Source: Taibaiella soli (GTDB lineage Bacteria; Bacteroidota; Bacteroidia; Chitinophagales; Chitinophagaceae). From it: 64,000 nt of DNA. Positions 25,878-34,625 of the stretch are shown one piece after another. The translations under genes were made by a program, and so were the position numbers. The notes beneath the pieces are model-generated. The model saw nothing but the letters and a program-made list of their open reading frames with translations, was not told where the DNA came from and did not search any database. The stretch lies in NCBI RefSeq assembly GCF_003236175.1, contig NZ_QKTW01000002.1, positions 62,001 to 126,000 on the forward strand. The letters are read 5' to 3'. The stretch's first letter is position 1, and every line of letters starts with the position of its first letter.

Positions 25878-26345
25878 ATGGCAACAGATAGCAACAACGC
25901 GGCAGGTGCAACATGGCCTATGCCAAAGTTTAGATTTGAAGTAGATTTTGGAACAGAATTAAAGGGGATCATCTTTCAGGAAATATCCGGAATGGATGTG
26001 GAGGCTCAGATAATTGAGTACCGCAAAACGGATAACCCAGTTTTTTCGACGGAGAAAATGCCCGGCATTACGAAACATGGCAACATTACTATGAAGAAAG
26101 GCATGTTTGCCAATGATAATAATTTCTGGGATTGGTATCAGCAAATAACGATGAACAGCATTCAACGTCGTACTGTAGTGATCCGGTTGCTGGATGAGCA
26201 GGGAAACGCTACGATGCAATGGCAGCTGGATAATGCCTGGCCTACAAAGACAAGCAGCACAGATTTAGGATCGGAGGGCAATGAAGTGGCGGTAGAATCG
26301 CTTGAAGTTGCTTATGAAACTTTAGTCATAACCGCCGGCAAGTAA
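25878..26345 (+). CDS. Contractile tail tube protein (gp19/Hcp-like)
   Basis: A 155-residue inner-tube subunit of the T4 gp19 / eCIS tube family: WPMPKFRFEVDFG, FQEISGMDVEAQIIEYR, KMPGITKHGNITMKKGMF and the C-terminal EGNEVAVESLEVAYETLVI are hallmark segments. It follows the sheath by 42 bases and is ended by a strong hairpin. No baseplate, spike, LysM adaptor, fibre or AAA ATPase gene follows, so the complete particle would need genes located elsewhere in the genome. Confidence 0.93.
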   Translation: MATDSNNAAGATWPMPKFRFEVDFGTELKGIIFQEISGMDVEAQIIEYRKTDNPVFSTEKMPGITKHGNITMKKGMFANDNNFWDWYQQITMNSIQRRTVVIRLLDEQGNATMQWQLDNAWPTKTSSTDLGSEGNEVAVESLEVAYETLVITAGK

Positions 26346-26349
26346 TGAT

Positions 26350-26389
26350 AAAAACAGCCACCATTTCAAAGTGCAAATGGTGGCTGTTT
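26350..26389. terminator. Terminator of the sheath-tube unit
   Basis: AAACAGCCACCATTT and AAATGGTGGCTGTTT form a perfect 15-bp stem with a 7-base loop. It separates the injection genes from the convergent aldo/keto reductase. Confidence 0.88.
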
Positions 26390-26407
26390 CAATTCTGATC
26401 TCTGTTT

Positions 26408-27683
<1,276 letters not shown>

Positions 27684-27691
27684 TAATTTTG
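27684..27691 (+). promoter_or_regulatory. Bacteroidota -7 promoter box TAATTTTG
   Basis: TAATTTTG fits TAnnTTTG and ends 17 bases before the ATG at 27709. Its position inside the longer reading frame argues for the shorter start of that gene. Confidence 0.55.
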
Positions 27692-27708
27692 CGGCGGAAA
27701 ATGTGATT

Positions 27709-28116
27709 ATGAAGATCCAAATTGTATTAATTGCGTTGCTGGCGGTTGTAATTGGCGGATGTACAAAAGAGAATAAGACATTTACGCTGAAGACAATCAA
27801 GCTGAACAACTATCTGCGTGCTAATTTACCTGCACAGAAAGTTTACCTGAAAGTTTTTGATGATGCTAATGCTGCGGCACTTGCCGAAACAGAGCTGTAT
27901 GCGAGCGATCTTTCGCTGCCGGCAACATTAAATGTTCACCCTTCGGCAGACATGACTTTATATAAGAAAGGGTATCATGTTGAGCTTTGGGGAGATTCAA
28001 CCGGTTATATCGCCAGTTGTAATATTCACATGGATGACTATAAAATTGTTTTCCCAATAGACATGGATGTAAAGAACGATAGTCTCAATGTAGATATTAT
28101 GGGTGGCTGGCGATAA
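27709..28116 (+). CDS. Putative lipoprotein, unknown
   Basis: A 135-residue lipoprotein starting MKIQIVLIALLAVVIGGC (lipidated Cys 18), followed by a beta-rich domain (KVYLKVFDDANAAALAETEL, GYHVELWGDSTGYIAS). I use the ATG at 27709 instead of 27646, because it begins directly with a good lipoprotein signal and a -7 box lies just upstream. Family not recognised. The next gene is convergent. Confidence 0.65.
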   Translation: MKIQIVLIALLAVVIGGCTKENKTFTLKTIKLNNYLRANLPAQKVYLKVFDDANAAALAETELYASDLSLPATLNVHPSADMTLYKKGYHVELWGDSTGYIASCNIHMDDYKIVFPIDMDVKNDSLNVDIMGGWR

Positions 28117-28163
28117 TGCAGACACTCTGAATTTTCAGGTGTACAAGAAGTTGCCGGCTCGGT

Positions 28164-29489
28164 TTAAAATACGATCTGCCCCTGATGAATTAATGATTTT
28201 ACCGGAGAGATTCTTGATACCGCTTCCGCAGAACAACTCGCATCAATCAGTACCATGTTGGCAGCATCGCCTTTTTTAGGCCATTGTTGCACGCCTTTAT
28301 CATCTAGTGGCAGTACATTTCCTGTGGCGAGTTTTAAGCTTCTGGATAGTTGGAATTCTGTAGCGTAGTTATATAATTGCGCCATTGTATTTGCCTTCTC
28401 CAGTACACTGCCGGATCCCAGATTACTCCAATGATCGATAATGCTGTCGTTTCCTGTCATCACATTTACATTGTGTTTGTAAAGTGTCGGGATTGGCATT
28501 ACGGGGCCCGCAAAAGGAATGGTAGAGATAATGCCAATTCCGGCTGCGCCTAACTGCACTGCGATTTCTTCTTGTTTTATCTTATCGATCATGCCGAGCA
28601 CAAAGCAGTGACTGATGAATGTTTTGCCTTTCAACGAAGGATTCTCGTTTACCTTTTTGATCAGATATTCGACGGTTTGCAATCCTGATTGTCCTCGTTC
28701 GTGCAGGTGAATATCGATTCCTTTATTATTATCCAGTGCGAGTTGAACGGTGAAGTCTACTGTTTTTTCAATAGCGCCGTCAACAGTGTACGGGTCGAGA
28801 CCGCCAATGAAATCGATATCCATTTTCGCAACCTCTTTCATCAATGGTGCAGTGTCTGTATAGAATACACCATGCTGCGGAAACGCCACGAGTTCTGCAC
28901 CGAAACTTTTCTTCTTGTTTTCCAGTGCTTTTTGGAGATTGTTTAATGACTGCAGTTGGGACGTAGGTTCAATATTGACATGACTGCGGGCGAAGCCAGT
29001 ACCTTTTGATTGCAGCAGTGTAATAAGCTTTTCCGCATGCTCGGTTGAGTGCTTCAACATTTCAGGGAGCATTTGCTGCTCCAGCGCAATCATACCTTTA
29101 ATACCACCACTTACGTTTTTCGTGGCCTGCCATGGTCCGCCGTAGAATGTCTTATCGAGATGGATATGCATATCCCTGAAAGCGGGAAGCATGAGCCAGC
29201 CTTTAGCATCGATTGCGTTTGATGCATTCGGATTATTGGCAGTAATACTTTTAATTTTTCCGTTTTCAATCGCAACACAAAACAGTTCTGTTTTTGTTTG
29301 AACGACCTCATCTTCGTCATAGATGAATCCTGTTTCAAGTCGTACATTCTTTAGCAGCAATGTTTTTTCGCTTGCGCCGGCGAAGGCTTCTACAGAAGAT
29401 GCCAGCAATCCGGAGGCAAATGCCAGTCCGGCCATTCCAAATCCTGACATTCTTATAAAATCTTTGCGGGAAATTTCCTTTTGCTGCAT
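28164..29489 (-). CDS. Amidohydrolase-family protein with export signal
   Basis: A 441-residue metal-dependent hydrolase of the cytosine-deaminase-like amidohydrolase branch. Metal-ligand regions visible are DMHIHLDK, DIHLHERGQ, ISHCFVLG and the TGNDSIIDHW aspartate loop. The N-terminus (SRKDFIRMSGFGMAGLAFASGLLASS) looks like a Tat-type signal with RK in place of RR, so the enzyme is probably periplasmic. It is divergent from, and paralogous to, the 406-aa amidohydrolase at 29674, which lacks the signal. Substrate unknown; deamination or ring opening of a heterocycle is likely. Confidence 0.87.
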   Translation of the reverse strand: MQQKEISRKDFIRMSGFGMAGLAFASGLLASSVEAFAGASEKTLLLKNVRLETGFIYDEDEVVQTKTELFCVAIENGKIKSITANNPNASNAIDAKGWLMLPAFRDMHIHLDKTFYGGPWQATKNVSGGIKGMIALEQQMLPEMLKHSTEHAEKLITLLQSKGTGFARSHVNIEPTSQLQSLNNLQKALENKKKSFGAELVAFPQHGVFYTDTAPLMKEVAKMDIDFIGGLDPYTVDGAIEKTVDFTVQLALDNNKGIDIHLHERGQSGLQTVEYLIKKVNENPSLKGKTFISHCFVLGMIDKIKQEEIAVQLGAAGIGIISTIPFAGPVMPIPTLYKHNVNVMTGNDSIIDHWSNLGSGSVLEKANTMAQLYNYATEFQLSRSLKLATGNVLPLDDKGVQQWPKKGDAANMVLIDASCSAEAVSRISPVKSLIHQGQIVF

Positions 29490-29673
29490 AATACGGTCGT
29501 TTTTACAAAATTACCGAGCGGGTGGTGGAGGAGCGTGTAGGATTTATGCCATGGCTTGAAAGATTTATTAATCAGCGGTAATGATAAATTTTTCAAGCAT
29601 CCGTATAGATAACGCAAAGTTTTAGCCTGATTTACTAGTTACTTTGTTGTTGCAAACTGAGAAAATATAAGCG

Positions 29674-30894
29674 ATGGATAAAATAGTAAATAGCAGTAAC
29701 TATACGTTTAAGAACGTGTTGCTGGAAACGGGTTTTGAATATGATGGTGATGAAGTAGTGCATACTAAAACGGAGCTTTTCTGTGTGGAAGTAGCTGGAG
29801 ATAAGATCAAATCGGTCATGCCTAACGACCTCAATAAAAATGCGATCGATGCGAAGGGTTGGCTGATGCTTCCCGCGTTTAAAGATATGCATGCGCATCT
29901 GGATAAGAACCTTTATGGACTGCCTTGGCAAGCCGTTTCAGATACGCGCAAAACGGTAAAAGATCAAATTGCCTACGAACAGAAAATGATTCCTGAATGG
30001 TTGAAAACTTCTGTGGAACGTACCGGCAAACTGATTGATTTTCTGCAGTCGAACGGCACACATTTTATACGTTCGCATTTCAACATCGATCCGACTTCCG
30101 GTTTTGATTCTTTGAAACATCTGGAGATAGTCTTGGAAAATAAAAAGAAGACAATTGGTGCAGAGTTGGTTGCATTTCCGCAGCACGGCGTGTTTTATAC
30201 GGACACCGCTCCGCTGTTGAAAGAAGTGGCCAAAATGAACATTGATTTTATCGGTGGTGTAGATCCATATTCTATTGACGGAAGTATCGAAAAAACGATG
30301 GATCTCATTACGCAGTTGGCATTAGATAATAATAAGGGAATTGATATTCACCTGCATGAAGTAGGAGTGACAGGTAACAAGACGATTGAGTTTCTCATTA
30401 ATAAAGCAAAAGAAAATCCGGCGCTTCGTGGCAAAACCTTTGTGAGTCATGCTTTCACGTTGGGACACCTTTCTGATCTGGAGACGGAGCGCATGGCTGC
30501 CAATCTTGCGGAGGCAGGTGTAGGTATTGTTTCTTCGGTGCCATTTGGAAATACGGTAATGCCAATACCATTGTTGCGCAAACATGGTGTAGAAGTGCTG
30601 ATCGGCAACGATAACATCCAGGATCACTGGAACACATTTGGTCCGGGACATATGCTGCAGAAAGCGAGACTCATTGCGTCGCTTTATGGGTATACTTCGG
30701 AATGGGCATTGTCAAGAACGCTTGGTTTTGCAACCAGATACCAGCTTCCATTAGACGATAAAGGAAATCAACAATGGCCGAAAGCAGGCAATGATGCCAG
30801 TTTAGTGTTCCTTGAAGCTTCGTGCTCTGCTGAAGCCGTGGCAAGAGTTTCGCCTGTGAAATCGTTGGTGCATCAAGGGAACGTCGTTTTTTAA
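29674..30894 (+). CDS. Amidohydrolase-family protein, cytoplasmic paralogue
   Basis: A 406-residue amidohydrolase clearly homologous to its divergent neighbour over the full length: shared blocks include AIDAKGWLMLPAF, ELVAFPQHGVFYTDTAPL and LALDNNKGIDIHLHE. Metal motifs are DMHAHLDKN, DIHLHEVG, SHAFTLG and IGNDNIQDHW. It has no signal peptide, so one copy should act inside the cell and the other outside. The 184-base region between them probably holds both promoters. Confidence 0.87.
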   Translation: MDKIVNSSNYTFKNVLLETGFEYDGDEVVHTKTELFCVEVAGDKIKSVMPNDLNKNAIDAKGWLMLPAFKDMHAHLDKNLYGLPWQAVSDTRKTVKDQIAYEQKMIPEWLKTSVERTGKLIDFLQSNGTHFIRSHFNIDPTSGFDSLKHLEIVLENKKKTIGAELVAFPQHGVFYTDTAPLLKEVAKMNIDFIGGVDPYSIDGSIEKTMDLITQLALDNNKGIDIHLHEVGVTGNKTIEFLINKAKENPALRGKTFVSHAFTLGHLSDLETERMAANLAEAGVGIVSSVPFGNTVMPIPLLRKHGVEVLIGNDNIQDHWNTFGPGHMLQKARLIASLYGYTSEWALSRTLGFATRYQLPLDDKGNQQWPKAGNDASLVFLEASCSAEAVARVSPVKSLVHQGNVVF

Positions 30895-31060
30895 ATTACG
30901 AAGTCAAAATTCAAAAGTTAAAATCTCCAACGTTTTTAGGACGTTGTAACTGTAACGGGATTTTAGTTTAAACGCCAAGTATTTTTTGACTTTTGAATTT
31001 AAAAGATAAATCTTTCAAGCTTTGAGATGGAAACTGCAAAGCTTCGTTATGACGACCAGA

Positions 31061-31068
31061 TACCTTTG
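31061..31068 (+). promoter_or_regulatory. Bacteroidota -7 promoter box TACCTTTG
   Basis: TACCTTTG matches TAnnTTTG, 20 bases before the ATG of the lipoprotein gene at 31089. Confidence 0.6.
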
Positions 31069-31088
31069 TTGAGACTAAAAAAATAATC

Positions 31089-31568
31089 ATGAACAATCTG
31101 AAAAAATTAAGTTCCGTTCTTTTTCTCGCAGTATGCAGCATCGTTTTTTTTAGCTGTAAAAAGGATAGTGATACTGCACCGAAACAGCTTACGCCGAGTG
31201 AAACACTCGCCAGCATTTCCTGGTTAACTACAAATGCAAAAAATAGTGCGGGTGCAGATGTCGCGTTAAACGATCCGAATGTTTCGAATTTTGTTGGTTA
31301 TGCTTATTTCAAAGCAGATGGCACGTTTACGATGTTCAATCTGGATGATTCTCCAAAAATGCATGGCGACTGGTCTGTTCCGGCTGATGGAAAAACGCGT
31401 ACAGTCGTTGCGAAAGATGCGAATGGTGCTGTGTTGTTTACCCGTGTAGTAGACATCGTTGTGCTGACACAGCAAGAGTTTACTTACCGTGTGTTTCCTG
31501 ATGCTACTGATAAGACAATATACTTTGATATTATCCATACGCCGACAACTCACACTGAGCCAAAATAG
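31089..31568 (+). CDS. Lipoprotein, DUF4822-like
   Basis: A 159-residue lipoprotein (signal ending VFFSC, Cys about residue 20, then KKDSD). The mature part (FVGYAYFKADGTFTMFNLDD, MHGDWSVPADGKTRTVV, and the ending DIIHTPTTHTEPK) resembles the DUF4822 family as I remember it. The function of that family is unknown. It is followed by a hairpin with a T-run, and preceded by a good -7 box, so it is a single-gene transcript. Confidence 0.7.
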   Translation: MNNLKKLSSVLFLAVCSIVFFSCKKDSDTAPKQLTPSETLASISWLTTNAKNSAGADVALNDPNVSNFVGYAYFKADGTFTMFNLDDSPKMHGDWSVPADGKTRTVVAKDANGAVLFTRVVDIVVLTQQEFTYRVFPDATDKTIYFDIIHTPTTHTEPK

Positions 31569-31591
31569 TGGTGCGCTGATTTGATAGAAAG

Positions 31592-31626
31592 GATCGATCT
31601 TGTTTTCAGGATCGATCTATTTTTTT
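31592..31626 (+). terminator. Terminator-like GATCGATC hairpin
   Basis: Two copies of GATCGATCT, themselves self-complementary, can pair around a 10-base loop and are followed by ATTTTTTT. Suitable as the end of the lipoprotein transcript. Confidence 0.6.
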
Positions 31627-31679
31627 GCCGTGAAAATTCCATATTTTAGAAGCTAAGCTTCCAATTTAATTATTCCGGT

Positions 31680-32537
31680 ATGAAGATGTATGATGACACT
31701 AGTTACATTCCTGTTTTAGGTATTCATGAATTCAGAAAAGGTCAGCTGGCCGGGAGGGAAGAGTTTCTCTTTAATGAGCTGCACGGTGAACGGCATATAG
31801 ATAAACCGCACAAGCACGATTTCTTTATCATTAATCTTTTTGAATCAGCCAAAGGTGTTCATACGATCGATTTTCACGATTATCCGATCGGAAATAAACA
31901 GATACATGTATTGTTTCCTGGCCAAGTTCATACATGGAAGATCAAGCCCAACACAACCGGTTACCAGCTGATGATACAGCAAAACTTCTTTGAGCGTTTT
32001 GCACCATTTTTCCGTTTCTCGTTTTCTAATTATATCAATCATCCGGTCATTCCGCTGAGCAACGAAAATTTTAATCTGCTGAAATATGAATTTGACGCGA
32101 TAAAAGATGAATTAAACGCAGCAAACTCCGTATCCGAAATTATTAGTGCAAGAGCTGCCGTCGTTGCTGCAATTGTAAGTAAAGAGGCGGAGCATGTTTT
32201 CACCGATCTGAAAGTTTTTCAATCAAATCCGAGGCTTGCAAATTTTAAGGCGTTGATCGATAAATTTTACAAGGAGGAAAAATTGGTTGGTTTCTACGCG
32301 GAAAAGCTGCACATCACCGCTAATTATTTGAATATTCTCTGTAAAACTCATCTTGATGTATCGGCTACAAAATTGATACAACAGCGTGTATTGCTGGAAG
32401 CGAAACGACTCCTTCAAACATCAGACCTTTCCATAAAAGAGATTGCATTCGAATTGGGTTTTGTAGATCACGCGTATTTTTCCAATTTTTTTAAAACCCA
32501 GGCTGGAATTACGCCTACGCAATTTAGAGAAGGGTAA
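31680..32537 (+). CDS. AraC-family transcriptional regulator
   Basis: A 285-residue regulator: N-terminal cupin region (HIDKPHKHDFFIINLFESAK, DFHDYPIGNKQIHVLFPGQV) and C-terminal double HTH (LHITANYLNILCKTHLDVSA, LGFVDHAYFSNFFKTQAGITP). It lies upstream of the truncated-haemoglobin gene on the same strand, but a separate promoter separates them. Control of the NO genes by this protein is possible, not shown. Confidence 0.9.
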   Translation: MKMYDDTSYIPVLGIHEFRKGQLAGREEFLFNELHGERHIDKPHKHDFFIINLFESAKGVHTIDFHDYPIGNKQIHVLFPGQVHTWKIKPNTTGYQLMIQQNFFERFAPFFRFSFSNYINHPVIPLSNENFNLLKYEFDAIKDELNAANSVSEIISARAAVVAAIVSKEAEHVFTDLKVFQSNPRLANFKALIDKFYKEEKLVGFYAEKLHITANYLNILCKTHLDVSATKLIQQRVLLEAKRLLQTSDLSIKEIAFELGFVDHAYFSNFFKTQAGITPTQFREG

Positions 32538-32574
32538 TTGGATTAGTCGATAGTGGCTGTAAAAACTTTTACAA

Positions 32575-32602
32575 AAATAAAGGACAAAAATGTCTTTTAT
32601 TT
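32575..32602. promoter_or_regulatory. 28-bp inverted repeat, candidate operator of the NO-response genes
   Basis: AAATAAAGGACA-AAAA-TGTCTTTTATTT: the two 12-base arms match at 11 of 12 positions. The centre is about 35 bases before the start predicted from the TACCTTTG box, so a bound protein would cover the -33 element, as a repressor typically does. It does not match the TGAT-N4-ATCA boxes of the nos promoter, so a different regulator (for example an NO-sensing Rrf2 or Crp/Fnr-family protein) is likely. Confidence 0.6.
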
Positions 32603-32612
32603 AAAAAGTCGT

Positions 32613-32620
32613 TACCTTTG
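32613..32620 (+). promoter_or_regulatory. Bacteroidota -7 promoter box TACCTTTG
   Basis: An exact match to TAnnTTTG, 78 bases before the ATG at 32698 and just downstream of the 28-bp inverted repeat. It should drive the haemoglobin - RIC - haemerythrin genes. Confidence 0.65.
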
Positions 32621-32697
32621 AATGGAAATACAGCACCGGATTTTATGTCCCTTTTTGATAAGATAAAGAGAGTAAGGTGTTTAGATTCGATAGAATA

Positions 32698-33093
32698 ATG
32701 GCTGACAAAAAAGATATAGCGACGATCGAAGATGTCCGGATACTCGTTGATGATTTTTATACTGATGTCCGTGCAGATCCGTTGTTCGGCGATATTTTCA
32801 ACAACATTCTTGAACACAGATGGCCGCAACATCTGGAAAAAATGTATCGTTTTTGGCAAACGGTATTGCTAGAGGAACACACCTATCAGGGCAGTCCATT
32901 TTTGCCGCATGCGAAGATGCCTTTGGATACAACGCATTTTTCAGCCTGGGTATCTCTCTGGCATAGAATAGTAGACAAACATTTTGCGGGTGAGCGGGCT
33001 GAGGAGGCAAAATGGAGAGGGAATAAAATGGCGGTTATGTTTCTTTCAAAAATTGAGTATTACAGGGAACATCCGGCAACACCACTGTTGTAG
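32698..33093 (+). CDS. Group III truncated haemoglobin
   Basis: A 131-residue cytoplasmic globin of the trHb group III (TrHbP) type: DFYTDVRADPLFGDIFNNIL, RWPQHLEKMYRFWQTVLL, the conserved PFLPHAKMPLDTTHFSAW and KIEYYR near the end. The His in HFSAW is the likely proximal or distal region ligand. Members are linked to NO/peroxynitrite handling under low oxygen. I prefer ATG 32698 (MADKKD) over 32677, matching the family start. First gene of a likely trHb-RIC-hemerythrin unit. Confidence 0.9.
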   Translation: MADKKDIATIEDVRILVDDFYTDVRADPLFGDIFNNILEHRWPQHLEKMYRFWQTVLLEEHTYQGSPFLPHAKMPLDTTHFSAWVSLWHRIVDKHFAGERAEEAKWRGNKMAVMFLSKIEYYREHPATPLL

Positions 33094-33147
33094 TACACCG
33101 CTGGATTGACTTTCATTTCTAAGTGATAAATTTTAAAACGATTAGTC

Positions 33148-33876
33148 ATGAACATTTCAAACGAAAATATTATTGGCGCAGTTGTTGCGCAGGATTATCG
33201 TACCGCTGCTGTGTTTGAGCGAGCAGGCATTGATTTTTGCTGTAACGGCGGCCGAACTATCGGTGCCGCTTGTGAAGCGCAGAAGATCGGATCTGCCGAC
33301 TTGATTCAGGAGTTGGAAGAAATTGTGAAAACTTCGCGGTCTGGGCAAAGTACTACCGCCGATTATTCCTCATTTCCATTAGATCTGTTAGCTGATTGGA
33401 TAGAAAAAAAACATCACCGTTATGTGAGCATGCAAATACCGGTGATACAGTCTTTTTTGGAGAAAATTGTACATGTGCATGGCGCGAAACATCCTGAACT
33501 GGCCGAAATAAAAGCGCATTTCGATGCTTGCGCAATGGAACTCACCGCGCATATGAAAAAAGAAGAGCTAATACTTTTTCCGTTTATCCGGAAGATGGTT
33601 CTGGCGAAATTAGAAGGTCGTAATGAAATAGCGGTGCCTTTTGGAACGGTACAGAATCCGATACGGATGATGATGCACGAGCACGATGTTGAGGGAGAAA
33701 GGTTTCGCAGCATAAAATCGCTCAGTAATCAGTACGTTGCTCCGGCCGACAGTTGCAATACATACAAAGCGGCTTTTGCAGCATTGCAGGAATTTGAAGA
33801 AGATCTGCATCTGCATATTCACCTCGAAAATAATATTCTGTTTCCGAAGGCGATTGTGCTTGAAGAATCATTTTAA
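33148..33876 (+). CDS. Iron-sulfur cluster repair di-iron protein (RIC/ScdA/YtfE)
   Basis: A 242-residue RIC protein. The N-terminal DUF542 domain carries the double Cys motif GIDFCCNGGRTIGAAC; the C-terminal haemerythrin-like four-helix domain has di-iron His/Glu residues spread over KHHRYV, HMKKEELILFPF, MHEHDVEGER and HIHLENNILFPK. It restores iron centres damaged by nitric oxide or peroxide. It follows the truncated haemoglobin by 54 bases and precedes another haemerythrin protein by 11, so all three probably act together against NO. Confidence 0.93.
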   Translation: MNISNENIIGAVVAQDYRTAAVFERAGIDFCCNGGRTIGAACEAQKIGSADLIQELEEIVKTSRSGQSTTADYSSFPLDLLADWIEKKHHRYVSMQIPVIQSFLEKIVHVHGAKHPELAEIKAHFDACAMELTAHMKKEELILFPFIRKMVLAKLEGRNEIAVPFGTVQNPIRMMMHEHDVEGERFRSIKSLSNQYVAPADSCNTYKAAFAALQEFEEDLHLHIHLENNILFPKAIVLEESF

Positions 33877-33887
33877 AGAGCAAGGCG

Positions 33888-34349
33888 ATGAAAAGACATA
33901 AAGGTATTCAACCGTTATCCAGATATCATCATGCCGGCTTGTTGTTTTGCTGGAAGATAAGACAGGGCATTGAGAAGAATGTTTCAGCACAACGTTTGCG
34001 GCTTTATGTAAAGCATTTTTGGGAGGGACATTTGCAAGTGCATTTTAAAGAAGAAGAGTCGATGTTGTTTCCATTATTGAAAGATGATATTACTGAGCAG
34101 GCAATAAGAGAGCACGGATACGTTGAACGGCTTATTGGCATGATAGTCCCGGCAACGGAAAATGAAATGGGTCAGTTTAAGGAGCTTGCAGATGCATTGG
34201 ATAACCATATTCGTTTTGAAGAACGGGTAGTATTTCCACACATAGAACGGGAGGTGCCAGAAGAAACGTTAGCGGCACTCGGAGACCGTCTGTCGCAATT
34301 GCATGGGATTTTAGAACAGGATAATTCCCCGGATACTTTTTGGGTATAA
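33888..34349 (+). CDS. Haemerythrin-domain protein
   Basis: A 153-residue haemerythrin HHE-domain protein. Likely iron ligands are in RYHHAGLLFCWKI, HFKEEESMLFPLL, REHGYVERL and NHIRFEERVVFPHIERE, the expected four-helix pattern. It probably binds O2 or NO at a di-iron site in the cytoplasm. It begins 11 bases behind RIC and is followed by a terminator, closing the operon. Confidence 0.88.
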   Translation: MKRHKGIQPLSRYHHAGLLFCWKIRQGIEKNVSAQRLRLYVKHFWEGHLQVHFKEEESMLFPLLKDDITEQAIREHGYVERLIGMIVPATENEMGQFKELADALDNHIRFEERVVFPHIEREVPEETLAALGDRLSQLHGILEQDNSPDTFWV

Positions 34350-34412
34350 AATGAAAAAAAGTTATCGGTAAATAATGAAACCCCTTGCGTTAAGCGATGG
34401 CAATCGAATAGG

Positions 34413-34450
34413 AAGCGACTGTTTCTGTTTTAAGAAGCGGTCGCTTTTTT
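34413..34450 (+). terminator. Terminator of the NO-defence operon
   Basis: AAGCGAC and GTCGCTT pair across a 22-base loop and are followed by TTTT. A moderate hairpin in the right place. The remainder of the 276-base gap contains no clear feature. Confidence 0.6.
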
Positions 34451-34625
34451 GCAATACCTTTTTACAGATACTATGTGCCGGAAACGCTTAAACACACTTA
34501 AATTTGCAACAGGATTCCTGCGTTTTCGATAGAAAGAATGGCCTTAGTAGTGACTGTTGAAGAAATCGTTTTCATAATGTAATGCATTGCTTCGCTTGTC
34601 TTAACCATAAACATATCGCACCGCA

